A DNA stretch of 33,305 bases from Candidatus Omnitrophota bacterium (GTDB taxonomy: Bacteria > Omnitrophota > Gorgyraeia > Gygaellales > Profunditerraquicolaceae), in NCBI GenBank assembly GCA_903852325.1, contig CAINQO010000082.1:1-33305 (forward strand), given 5' to 3'. Made by a program: the position numbers and the translations under genes. Below the pieces are notes generated by a model that made no database searches, was not told the DNA's origin, and was given only the letters and a program-made list of their open reading frames with translations. Shown here piece by piece: positions 22,500 to 29,875 of this stretch (position 1 is the first letter of the stretch; each line of letters begins with the position of its first letter).

Positions 22500-23720
22500 A
22501 TGAATAAATTTCCGCAAGATTTTTTTTGGGGTGCCGCCACTTCTTCGCATCAGGTCGAGGGCGGGAATATTTACAACGATTGGTGGCAGGCGGAAGAAAA
22601 ACACCAGCTAAAAGAAGCTTCCCTTTCCGCTTGCGAACATTATAAACTTTACCCGCAGGATTTCGCTATTGCCAAAGAACTTGGCCATAACTGCCACCGT
22701 TTTTCGATAGAATGGAGCAGGATCGAGCCCCGGGAGGGGGATTTCCAGCCCCAAGCTATCCAGCATTACCGGCAGGTGATCGCGGAGCTAAAGGCTAAAG
22801 GCATGGAGCCGGTGGTTACCCTGCACCATTTCACTAACCCCGTATGGTTCAGCGAAAAAGGCGGATGGACTAATTTTAAACTGCAAAAATATTTTCTGCG
22901 TTTTGTAGAAAAAATAACCGCTGCGCTGGCCGCGGAGGTGAAATATTGGATCACGATCAATGAGCCCCTGGTTTATTCTTCGCACGCCTATCTTTTAGGC
23001 GCCTGGCCCCCGAAACAGTGTTCATTATGGCAAACCGCCAAGGTAACCCTTAATTTAGCGCAAACCCATATTAAAGCTTACCGGATCATCCACCGGATCT
23101 ACCGGGAAAAAGGCCTGCCCGGCCCGCTGGTCAGCATCGCCGCCAACCTCCAGGCATTTGAGATCTGCCGGCCGACATTGAAGAACAAACTGGCCCGTTA
23201 CCTGAGGAACAAACTGTATAATTTTTATTTTATCGAGCTTTTGCTGCGTAAAAAAACCCTGGATTACATCGGGGTTAATTATTACAGCCGCAACCTTATT
23301 GACACGCGCCACTGGGGGGTCAGGAGTTTATTGCTGGAAACCTGTCAGGAGAACCACCACCCTCTGCGCAAAAATTCCTTGGGTTGGGATATTTATCCCC
23401 ACGGGTTATACAAACTTTTAATTTCCCTTAAAAAGTATAACCTGCCGGTTTTTATTACCGAAAACGGGATTTGCACCGGAGATGACGATTTAAGGTGGGA
23501 TTATATCCGGGAGCACCTTGAGGAAACCCTCCGGGCGATGGAGGAAGGGGTCAGGGTGGCCGGTTATATCTATTGGTCCCTGCTGGATAATTTTGAATGG
23601 GATAAAGGGTTTGGCCCGCGTTTTGGGCTGGTGCATGTCGATTACCCGACCCAGAAGCGCTCGATCAGGGAAAGCGCCAGGAAACTGGCAGAAGTGATCA
23701 AAAGCGGCGCAATAATCTAA
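22500..23720 (+). CDS. Glycoside hydrolase family 1 (beta-glucosidase type)
   Basis: 406 residues starting 'MNKFPQDFFWGAATSSHQVEGG'. The track start at 22461 lies in the terminator and is rejected. GH1 hallmarks are 'RFSIEWSRIEP', 'VTLHHFTNPVWF', the acid/base Glu in 'WITINEPLVYSSHAY', the nucleophile Glu in 'PVFITENGI' and 'YIYWSLLDNFEWDKGFGPRFGLVHVDY'. No signal peptide, so cytoplasmic. It is slightly shorter than the usual ~450 residues. The sugar specificity (glucoside, galactoside or phospho-glycoside) is not determined. The gene is probably translated without an SD from a leaderless mRNA. The next gene follows after 5 bp. Confidence 0.93.
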   Translation: MNKFPQDFFWGAATSSHQVEGGNIYNDWWQAEEKHQLKEASLSACEHYKLYPQDFAIAKELGHNCHRFSIEWSRIEPREGDFQPQAIQHYRQVIAELKAKGMEPVVTLHHFTNPVWFSEKGGWTNFKLQKYFLRFVEKITAALAAEVKYWITINEPLVYSSHAYLLGAWPPKQCSLWQTAKVTLNLAQTHIKAYRIIHRIYREKGLPGPLVSIAANLQAFEICRPTLKNKLARYLRNKLYNFYFIELLLRKKTLDYIGVNYYSRNLIDTRHWGVRSLLLETCQENHHPLRKNSLGWDIYPHGLYKLLISLKKYNLPVFITENGICTGDDDLRWDYIREHLEETLRAMEEGVRVAGYIYWSLLDNFEWDKGFGPRFGLVHVDYPTQKRSIRESARKLAEVIKSGAII

Positions 23721-23725
23721 AATAA

Positions 23726-25738
23726 ATGGAACTTAAAGACAAAGAATTCATCATTAAAGGTCTGCCTTTTTTTTCCGGGTTAAGTAAAAAAGAGCTGGCG
23801 CTGGTCAATGCCCGGAGCAGGATCGTGGAATACCGCAAAGGCCAGATTATTTACGAGGAGGGCAGCGGCCCAAGCGCTTTTTATTGCATCCTGAGCGGCC
23901 GGGTGCAGATCTATATCCGGGATAAAGCGGGTAACCGGATGGTCCTGGAATATTTGCACCGCGGAAAATATTTCGGGATCATTTCTCTTTTGACCAATGA
24001 AACGCATTCGGTTACCAGCGAGGTGATCAATGATTGCGCGGTACTGGTGATCCCCAAAGAGGATTTTGACGCGCTTTTACAGGATATCCCGCGCCTGGCG
24101 ATCGACCTCAGCCGGACTTTAAGCCGCCGGCTCAGGAGAAAGGATGTCCATCAGAAAAAAATATTCGAGAGCACGGTAATCTCGGTTTTCAGTTCTTACC
24201 CGCAGGCGGGCAAAACCGTTTATGCCCTTAACCTGGCGCTCAGCCTTAAACGCGAAACGCGTAAATCGGTAATTATCCTGGATATTTTATCTAAAGGCAA
24301 AACGCATACCTTGCCGCAGAAACTGGAGATTTACCAGCCGCCGATATTCGACCTGACCAGCCCGGAGGATATCTACGCCTTACCTAAAGATTTTATCCTG
24401 AAAAACAGTTTCGATGTTGATCTGTTTTGTTTTTACTATGAGGAAGATAATGATTCCTGCCTGAAACGGTTACTGGAAATCCTTAGCCTCCTGGTCAATG
24501 ATTATCACTATATTGTGCTGGACCTGCCGGCGGCAATGGACCGTTCCCTGGTCAGCATGCTTAACCAGAGCGACCTGATCCATGTTTTAAGCAGCCCGGA
24601 CCCCTGCGACCTGAAACAGACCAACACCTTGATCAACCGCCTGAAGACGGATTTCAATTTCGACCCGGTCAAAATAAAGATTATTATTAACGAATATAAA
24701 TTATCCCGGACCGAACACAGCGAACAGTTGGAGATTTTGGGGCAGGAGGTCTTTGCCACTATCCCCAAAATCGAGTCCGCTTCCGTTTCCCGCCTGATCA
24801 TCGATGACCCGGATTGCGAATATTCCAAGGCGGTCAGGCGGATCGCCCGGCAGCTGGGGGATTGCCTGGTGGGCCTGGTCCTGGGAGTAGGGGTAGGCTA
24901 CGGATTCTGCCATGTGGGGGTGTTAAAAGTCATCGAGGAAGAGAATATCCCGATCGACATCATTGTCGGCTCCAGCATCGGCTCATTGATTGCCAGCCTC
25001 TGGGCGACCGGCAAAAGCAGTTCCGAAATCATGGAAATTACCCGGGAATTCAAAGAGCCCAAGCATATCTGGGGCCTGATCGACTTTACTTTTCCGCGTT
25101 TAGGATTTATTAAGGGTAACAAGCTGTACCGTTTCCTTAAAAAACATTTTCAGGATAAAACTTTTTATGATGTCAAGCTGCCTTTGAAAATCATTGCCAG
25201 TGACGTGCATAAAAAAGAGCCGAAAATCCTGGACAAAGGGCCCCTGGTTGATGCTATAATGGCAAGCTGTTCCATGCCGGGAGTGTTCGCCCCTTTTAAA
25301 TTTAAGGAAGAGATCCTGTTTGACGGGGGAGTGACCTATCCTTTGCCTACCGAACCTTTAATCCAGATGGGGGTAAAGAAGATCATCGCGGTTAACGTCA
25401 CTCCTTCCCGGGACGATATTTTAAAACAGCTGAAGAAACTTCAGAGCGCCGCCCCATCCGGATTGATCGCGGATAGCCCCAAGCCTAAACCCCTGGGCTT
25501 TTTCGGCCGCCTGAAGAGCATTTTTAATTTGAATATCGTAAACATAATTTTCAGCAGTGTCGAGGTATTGCAGTCGGAAGTGGCCAGGAGGGAAGGGGAG
25601 TTAGCGGATATTGTTTTGCATCCGGATACTACGGGATTGTTTTGGCTGGAGCTGCACCGGGCGGAAGAATTTGCCAGGCGCGGCGAAGAAGAAGCGCGCA
25701 AGCATTTGGAGCAGATCAAGCAGCTGGTTAATGAATAA
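23726..25738 (+). CDS. Three-domain fusion: cyclic-nucleotide-binding, MinD-like P-loop, patatin phospholipase
   Basis: 670 residues. Residues ~10-135 form a CRP-type cNMP-binding domain ('FFSGLSKKELALV', 'FYCILSGRVQIYI', 'GKYFGIISLLT'). Residues ~150-375 resemble a MinD/ParA ATPase with a P-loop 'SSYPQAGKTVYALNLALSL' lacking the signature lysine, and a Walker-B-like 'YIVLDLPAAMDRS'. Residues ~380-600 are a patatin hydrolase with the serine motif 'IVGSSIGSLIAS' and the Asp in 'LFDGGVTYP'. The oxyanion loop reads 'GVGVGYGFCHVGV', with Tyr in place of the usual Arg. It is likely a ligand-gated lipid hydrolase on the inner membrane face. No SD; it starts 5 bp after GH1. Confidence 0.85.
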   Translation: MELKDKEFIIKGLPFFSGLSKKELALVNARSRIVEYRKGQIIYEEGSGPSAFYCILSGRVQIYIRDKAGNRMVLEYLHRGKYFGIISLLTNETHSVTSEVINDCAVLVIPKEDFDALLQDIPRLAIDLSRTLSRRLRRKDVHQKKIFESTVISVFSSYPQAGKTVYALNLALSLKRETRKSVIILDILSKGKTHTLPQKLEIYQPPIFDLTSPEDIYALPKDFILKNSFDVDLFCFYYEEDNDSCLKRLLEILSLLVNDYHYIVLDLPAAMDRSLVSMLNQSDLIHVLSSPDPCDLKQTNTLINRLKTDFNFDPVKIKIIINEYKLSRTEHSEQLEILGQEVFATIPKIESASVSRLIIDDPDCEYSKAVRRIARQLGDCLVGLVLGVGVGYGFCHVGVLKVIEEENIPIDIIVGSSIGSLIASLWATGKSSSEIMEITREFKEPKHIWGLIDFTFPRLGFIKGNKLYRFLKKHFQDKTFYDVKLPLKIIASDVHKKEPKILDKGPLVDAIMASCSMPGVFAPFKFKEEILFDGGVTYPLPTEPLIQMGVKKIIAVNVTPSRDDILKQLKKLQSAAPSGLIADSPKPKPLGFFGRLKSIFNLNIVNIIFSSVEVLQSEVARREGELADIVLHPDTTGLFWLELHRAEEFARRGEEEARKHLEQIKQLVNE

Positions 25739-25758
25739 GCCCATTTTAGGGAGGAGCG

Positions 25759-26220
25759 ATGGAAAGAAAGGTTAATTTTATTTCGATTGTTTTTATTGTT
25801 TTGTTTACTTTGACCGGTTGCGCAAAATCCAGGGAAATGTGGAGAGGTTTTACGGGGGTATCCACCCGGATCCTCGAGGATAAGCGCGGGGAAGCGATAA
25901 AAAAATCCTTTGCCCTGGATTATAACCACAGTTATTTAAAGGTTAAAGAGGTGCTTGGGAGCAAGGGAAATGAAGCCTATATTTATGCTGAAGTGCCCCG
26001 GGAAAAATTGATCGCGGTTTATCTGTCCGAAACCGATACTACCCCGGTGGGGATATTCTTTACCGAAGCCCCGGCGGGCACTACTCTGGTCGAAATATCC
26101 AGCCCCAGCATTTACGCTAAAGAGGAGATCTCCCGGAGAGTTTTTTCCGGGCTCAATGAACTGCTTAAACCGGCACCCCAGGAGAAAAAGAGCGATGTTA
26201 AAGAAAAACCCGCCAATTAA
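25759..26220 (+). CDS. Small lipoprotein of unknown function
   Basis: 153 residues, strong GGGAGGAG SD. Signal peptide with lipobox 'LFTLTGCAKS' (Cys21), then a compact alpha/beta domain ('DYNHSYLKVKEVLGSKGNEAYIYAEVPREKLIAVYLSETDTTPVGIFF') and a charged tail. I do not recognise the family with confidence; it resembles the small secreted DUF-type domains of envelope lipoproteins. It lies 20 bp after the patatin fusion and overlaps the MazG-like gene by 26 bp, so the three may be one operon. Confidence 0.7.
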   Translation: MERKVNFISIVFIVLFTLTGCAKSREMWRGFTGVSTRILEDKRGEAIKKSFALDYNHSYLKVKEVLGSKGNEAYIYAEVPREKLIAVYLSETDTTPVGIFFTEAPAGTTLVEISSPSIYAKEEISRRVFSGLNELLKPAPQEKKSDVKEKPAN

Positions 26221-26503
26221 GGATCTGATCAAAGAATGCCACCGGGTCGCCCAAGACAAGGGCTGGTGGGATGAAGCGCGTAATGACGGAGAGTTGATCG
26301 CGCTGATGCATTCGGAGCTGTCGGAAGCTTTGGAAGCGCTGCGTAATCACGCCGGCGCTGATGCGCTGGCGGAAGAGCTGGCAGATTGCTGTATCCGCAT
26401 CTTTGATTATTGTGGTTCGCGCAAGATCGATCTGGAAAAAGCGCTTTTGAAGAAAGTCGAATACAATAAGACCCGTCCTTACCGGCACGGGAAGAAATTC
26501 TAA
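26195..26503 (+). CDS. MazG-like nucleotide pyrophosphohydrolase
   Basis: 102 residues from 26195; the track start 26156 is rejected because AGGAGA lies just before 26195. Metal-binding helices are 'ALMHSELSEALEAL' (ExxE) and 'LAEELADCCIRIFDYC' (ExxD), the pattern of the all-alpha NTP pyrophosphohydrolases (MazG, dUTPase-like). They hydrolyse NTPs or damaged nucleotides to NMP and PPi. The substrate is unknown. It overlaps the end of the lipoprotein gene by 26 bp. Confidence 0.82.
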   Translation: MLKKNPPIKDLIKECHRVAQDKGWWDEARNDGELIALMHSELSEALEALRNHAGADALAEELADCCIRIFDYCGSRKIDLEKALLKKVEYNKTRPYRHGKKF

Positions 26504-26563
26504 CCCAAAAGGACAGCTTCTCTTGTTTTTTAAGAAACGTCCCAACCTTGGAAGGAGCAGTAG

Positions 26564-26800
26564 ATGCCTTACGACAGCAGCTTAGATGCGCAGACATTCA
26601 GCCGTTTTTGGGAGAATGATTCGGGTAAGATCGTGGTGAGTGTTTATTCATACAATAACGGCCCGAAGAAAATCCAGATCGTGCGGGAAATCAAGGATAA
26701 AAACGGCGACTATTCTTTCGCCAAGCTTGGCCGCCTGGTAAAAGCGGAAGCCGAAGGAATCCTTCCTTTGATCCAGGAAGCGCTTAAAACGATGGAATAA
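26564..26800 (+). CDS. Small conserved-looking protein, possibly PC4/YdbC-like
   Basis: 78 residues with SD GGAAGGAG. The layout of short beta strands ('KIVVSVYSYNNGPKKIQIVREI') followed by a C-terminal helix ('AEAEGILPLIQEALKTME') recalls the bacterial PC4-like (YdbC/p15) single-strand DNA-binding fold. The match is by topology only and I would not rely on it. It could stand in an operon with the MazG-like gene, 60 bp upstream. The terminator, if any, is not evident before tRNA-Phe. Confidence 0.55.
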   Translation: MPYDSSLDAQTFSRFWENDSGKIVVSVYSYNNGPKKIQIVREIKDKNGDYSFAKLGRLVKAEAEGILPLIQEALKTME

Positions 26801-26881
26801 AAGCGGCAAAAAGCAGCTGTAATTTTCCCTTTTCTTTTTAAGCAATTTGTGTACAATATATCAAAAGCCAAGTAGATTTTC

Positions 26882-26953
26882 GCCGAGATAGCTCAGTGGT
26901 AGAGCGCGGCCCTGAAAAGGCCGGCGTGGGGGGTCCGATTCCCTCTCTCGGCA
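26882..26953 (+). tRNA. tRNA-Phe (anticodon GAA)
   Basis: 72 nt. Acceptor GCCGAGA/TCTCGGC, D arm GCTC...GAGC, anticodon stem CGGCC/GGCCG with loop CTGAAAA (GAA at 34-36), 5-nt variable loop, T stem GGGGG/CCCTC. CCA is not encoded. The T loop reads TCCGATT, so position 55 is C where nearly all tRNAs have T, which weakens the usual contact with G18. The gene may be slightly degenerate or may tolerate the change. The 3' end is repeated at 29612-29639. Confidence 0.9.
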
Positions 26954-26964
26954 TTTAACTTTTT
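26937..26964 (+). repeat. att-like direct repeat, left copy (tRNA-Phe 3' end)
   Basis: 28 nt beginning GATTCCCTCTCTCGGCATTT and running into the T-run after the tRNA. The partner at 29612-29639 is identical except for one base (T26948 versus C29623). The pair encloses the glycosyltransferase cassette, 2,675 bp apart. Confidence 0.75.
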
Positions 26965-26967
26965 AAG

Positions 26968-26991
26968 AGGGGATGCATACCCCTATTTTTT
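26968..26991 (+). terminator. Terminator behind tRNA-Phe
   Basis: AGGGG (26968-26972), loop ATGCATA, CCCCT (26980-26984), then a run ATTTTTT. A related hairpin (AAGGGGG/CCCCCTT) stands at the same place behind the right repeat copy. Confidence 0.75.
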
Positions 26992-27003
26992 GTTTAGGAT
27001 TAT

Positions 27004-27040
27004 ACGTAATTTTCTAAAATTAAGGAAATTACGTTTTTTT
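27004..27040 (+). terminator. Second hairpin with T-run behind tRNA-Phe
   Basis: ACGTAATTT (27004-27012) pairs with AAATTACGT (27026-27034), followed by TTTTTT. An analogous second hairpin starting GGCGTAATTGC lies behind the right repeat copy, and both are preceded by TTTAGG. Confidence 0.65.
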
Positions 27041-27072
27041 ATTTCTCCACAGTTCCTTAAACTAATTTTGAA

Positions 27073-27102
27073 TTGACAAAGTCTTCAAGAAAGGGGTATT
27101 AT
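27073..27102 (+). promoter_or_regulatory. Possible promoter of the glycosyltransferase cassette
   Basis: TTGACA (27073-27078), an 18-nt spacer and TATTAT (27097-27102). Transcription would begin near 27109, about 50 nt before the ATG at 27161. The 15-codon ORF starting at 27101 would begin upstream of this transcription start and so is not expected to be translated. Confidence 0.5.
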
Positions 27103-27160
27103 GAAAAAACTAAAAGCTCTAGATCTGCCGGATTTCATTGGATTTTAATGGGGGCGCCGG

Positions 27161-28936
27161 ATGAATATAGAATCTTATAATTATAGGCGGCACGCCGATT
27201 TTGCAATAAAAGCAGCCATTTTTTTGGCGGCAATATTTGTTTTGTATGCCGCTTGGCACAGAAATATTGACCCCGATGAGATGGAAACCCTTTCTGCGGC
27301 GGGGTTTATTTTTGACGGAAAAATACCCTATCGTGACTTTTGGCAGATACATACTCCGCTTGCCTACGTTTTTTTCGCCCCTCTCTGTTTCTTCTTTAAA
27401 ACGATAAATATTTTTTATGCCGCATTGGTGGTCACCTGCTTGCTGTTATTATTTAATGGGTACCTGTTATTTCTCATCGCTAAGCGCTTATTTTCTGCAA
27501 ATGCGGCCGCCTTTACATTATTGGCCTATTTTGTTTGCCGGCCAGTCATTACAAAAATGGTTGAGGTCAGGCCGGATGCTTTAGTAATGATTTTTGTAAA
27601 TCTAAGCCTCCTGTTTTTATTAGAAACAAAATTATCTTCCAAGAAAGCTTTTTTTCTAGCGGGTGTTTTTAACGCTCTTGCTTTTTTAACTAAACAATCC
27701 GGAATCGTGTTCACTTTAGGGCTGCTCTGTTTTTTTGTTGCCCGGACAATGCTGCCCAAAAGCCGATCTGAGGGAAGTGGAATATTTTCGGATGCGCGTT
27801 TCAATCTAAAAAATTACTATTTTTTCTTTGCTGGGCTTTTTATTCCCTGCAGCATTTTTATCGCTGCCCTTTTTTCTTTAGGAGCGCTGGAGCGTTTTTT
27901 AATGAGCGCGGTTAATAATGACTTCTTGCAGGGAGCGCTATTTTTAAGTACCGGAAGCGGGCGTTTTTTCCCGTTTAAATACCTGCGGGATATTTTTTTA
28001 TGTAATTTCATGCTTTTTTTCTCCTGCGTCCTTCTGCCGTTTTATTTTTATTATAAAAAACGGCAAGATAATTCTTTATTCAACGCTTGTTTTTTAATTT
28101 TTATTCTATTTTTTGTTTCCTCGTTCTCTTTATTCTTTATACTGCAACCCTGGGAACATGATTGCTTGTTATTTTGCCAGTATCTTGTGCTTCTGGCCGG
28201 TCCAGCATCGCTTTTTATATATGAACGCAGCCGCAATTTATACTTTAAGAAAAATAAAAAAATGGTTTGGGTGGTTCTGGTTTTTTTTATGCTGCCTATC
28301 TTGACGGCTTTTGCCAGAACATGCGACCCCGGCGGAGCGAACAAGATAACATTGAAGAGGATATCAAAAGGTCTTAAGATCACCGGGATGATCCTTGCCT
28401 TGACGAACAAAGAGGATAAATGCCTGTCTCTTTTTGCTCCCTGCTTTTTACGCTCAAGCGCCTATCGCTATAGTTTCCACGGGCCTCCGGTAGATGCTTA
28501 TCTTCAAACCCCAAAGTGGGAAAGCATCTTTATTAAAGAACTCCTGAGTGGCCGGTTTGTCGTGGTCGTTCCACTGGCGTTTTCTAATCGGATTTGGATG
28601 CCGCAACTGCGAAAAGTGATCCAGGAAAATTACTTATTATACAAAAAACTTTTTTATGTTCCGGGCACGATACTTCATACCGGTGAAGCAGGGGCGCAGA
28701 TTAATTCTGAAATTACGTTTGACATCCTGGTCGGAGGTTATTATAAAATGCGCGGGGATTGGGAGGAAATAGGGGGAATACGCGTAGACAACCAGTCTTT
28801 AAAAACAGAGATCCTTTACCTGAATAAGGGCAAGCACTCCGCTTATCTTCCGAATATGCAAAAAACATATGCGCTTGTTTATGATTTTCAAGCGAACAAA
28901 AGCCAAGGACAATTACTTAAGCCTTATCAAAAATGA
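27161..28936 (+). CDS. GT39/ArnT-like membrane glycosyltransferase (polyprenyl-phosphate sugar dependent)
   Basis: 591 residues, about ten membrane helices in the first 400 residues, then a soluble tail. The first extracytoplasmic loop has the acidic pair in 'RNIDPDEMETLSAAGFIFDG' followed by 'IPYRDFWQIHTPLAY', the pattern of PMT/ArnT-type GT-C enzymes. The helix 'FFLAGVFNALAFLTKQSGI' also occurs almost identically in the gene at 29876. It would transfer a sugar from a polyprenyl phosphate carrier to a lipid, glycan or protein outside the membrane. Base composition is visibly more AT-rich than the housekeeping genes, and the gene lies between the tRNA-derived repeats, so transfer is likely. 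It overlaps the GT2 gene by 4 bp (ATGA). Confidence 0.78.
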   Translation: MNIESYNYRRHADFAIKAAIFLAAIFVLYAAWHRNIDPDEMETLSAAGFIFDGKIPYRDFWQIHTPLAYVFFAPLCFFFKTINIFYAALVVTCLLLLFNGYLLFLIAKRLFSANAAAFTLLAYFVCRPVITKMVEVRPDALVMIFVNLSLLFLLETKLSSKKAFFLAGVFNALAFLTKQSGIVFTLGLLCFFVARTMLPKSRSEGSGIFSDARFNLKNYYFFFAGLFIPCSIFIAALFSLGALERFLMSAVNNDFLQGALFLSTGSGRFFPFKYLRDIFLCNFMLFFSCVLLPFYFYYKKRQDNSLFNACFLIFILFFVSSFSLFFILQPWEHDCLLFCQYLVLLAGPASLFIYERSRNLYFKKNKKMVWVVLVFFMLPILTAFARTCDPGGANKITLKRISKGLKITGMILALTNKEDKCLSLFAPCFLRSSAYRYSFHGPPVDAYLQTPKWESIFIKELLSGRFVVVVPLAFSNRIWMPQLRKVIQENYLLYKKLFYVPGTILHTGEAGAQINSEITFDILVGGYYKMRGDWEEIGGIRVDNQSLKTEILYLNKGKHSAYLPNMQKTYALVYDFQANKSQGQLLKPYQK

Positions 28937-29613
28937 TCGGTCAATTCAGTCTTTCACTGATTCTACCCTGTTGTAACGAAGAAGAGGGGTTGCGCCGTCT
29001 CCTGCCGCAGGTTCCTGCTTTTGTGGATCAAGTGATCGTGGTGGATAACGCCTCGACCGATAAAACAGCGCAGGTCGCCGCGGATTACCGGTTCCGGGTA
29101 GTCGGCGAAAGTAGAAAAGGCTACGGCAGCGCTTTGTTAAAAGGCTTGCGGGAATCAAACGGTCAGATACTGGCGATCATCGATGCCGATGGCAGCTATC
29201 CTGTAACCATGCTTAAAGAGATATGCGCATTTATGCAGAGAGAGGACCTGGATTTTGTCAGCGGATGCCGGTTCCCTTTGTCCGACCCTAAAGCCATGCC
29301 TTTTGTGAACTTAATCAGTAATTATTTCATTTCCTTCCTCAGCAGGTCGTTTTTTAAGATCCCGCTCAGGGATTCTCAGTCCGGGATGATGGTATTTAAA
29401 AGCCGGGTCATGGAAAAAATACAGCTTAGGAACATTGGTATGGGTTTTTCCCAAGAGATAAAGATCAAAGCCTGGACCTGCCCCGGGATACGTTGCGGTG
29501 AATACAGGATTTCTTATTTTCCCCGTTTTGGGAAAGTAAAGTTTCGCAAGCTAAGGGATGGGTTAGGAAACTTTTTTGATCTGTTGTCTTTACGGAAAGA
29601 ACTCTTAGTATGA
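28933..29613 (+). CDS. GT2 glycosyltransferase (polyprenyl-phosphate mannose/glucose synthase type)
   Basis: 226 residues. 'LSLILPCCNEEEGLRRLL', 'QVIVVDNASTDKT', 'ILAIIDADGSYPV' (DxD, metal/nucleotide) and 'DSQSGMMVFKSRVMEKI' match the DPM1/GtrB-like GT2 group. It would load a sugar onto polyprenyl phosphate in the cytoplasm, the donor used by the GT39-like enzyme encoded just upstream, so the pair is functionally coherent. The length fits a version without C-terminal helices. The stop TGA uses the first two bases of the right tRNA-derived repeat, so the end of the gene may have been created by the recombination. Confidence 0.88.
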   Translation: MIGQFSLSLILPCCNEEEGLRRLLPQVPAFVDQVIVVDNASTDKTAQVAADYRFRVVGESRKGYGSALLKGLRESNGQILAIIDADGSYPVTMLKEICAFMQREDLDFVSGCRFPLSDPKAMPFVNLISNYFISFLSRSFFKIPLRDSQSGMMVFKSRVMEKIQLRNIGMGFSQEIKIKAWTCPGIRCGEYRISYFPRFGKVKFRKLRDGLGNFFDLLSLRKELLV

Positions 29614-29639
29614 TTCCCTCTCCCGGCATTTAACTTTTT
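29612..29639 (+). repeat. att-like direct repeat, right copy (tRNA 3'-end remnant)
   Basis: 28 nt matching the 3' end of tRNA-Phe plus flank with one substitution. The acceptor part reads TCCCGGC, which would pair with GCCGGGA and not with the GCCGAGA of the intact gene, so the remnant may come from a different allele or a second tRNA copy. No tRNA 5' part is present here. Confidence 0.75.
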
Positions 29640-29645
29640 TAAAAA

Positions 29646-29668
29646 AAGGGGGGCTATATAACCCCCTT
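29646..29668 (+). terminator. Hairpin behind the right repeat copy
   Basis: AAGGGGG (29646-29652) pairs with CCCCCTT (29662-29668), loop GCTATATAA. It corresponds in position to the tRNA-Phe terminator. The T-run is short, so termination may be weak; it ends the GT2 transcript. Confidence 0.6.
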
Positions 29669-29678
29669 ATTGAATTTA

Positions 29679-29717
29679 GGCGTAATTGCTTCATTTTTGA
29701 GGCAGTTGCGCCTTTTT
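29679..29717 (+). terminator. Second hairpin with T-run behind the right repeat copy
   Basis: GGCGTAATTGC (29679-29689) pairs, with G-U pairs, with GCAGTTGCGCC (29702-29712), then TTTTT. It mirrors the hairpin at 27004-27040. The rest of the gap to 29875 is AT-rich without further genes. Confidence 0.6.
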
Positions 29718-29823
29718 GTTGCTTTGAGAATGTCTGGATAGGTCAGGAATTACCGCCGAGAAAGCCCGGAATGTTTGTTGATTTTAGATATCACTAGCTA
29801 TGTTCCTGGCCCTTTGGCTGTGG

Positions 29824-29829
29824 TATAAT
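29824..29829 (+). promoter_or_regulatory. Possible -10 box of the second GT39-like gene
   Basis: TATAAT at 29824-29829 with no good -35 box (TGTTCC at the best spacing). Transcription would start near 29836, about 40 nt before the ATG at 29876, which has SD AAAGGAAG. Confidence 0.4.
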
Positions 29830-29875
29830 CAATTAACTCGCAACTTTTTCAATAAATCGCAGTAAAAGGAAGATC

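Noticed and set aside
27101-27148. 15-codon ORF before the GT39-like gene
   Set aside because: Its ATG overlaps the predicted -10 box and would lie upstream of the transcript start.
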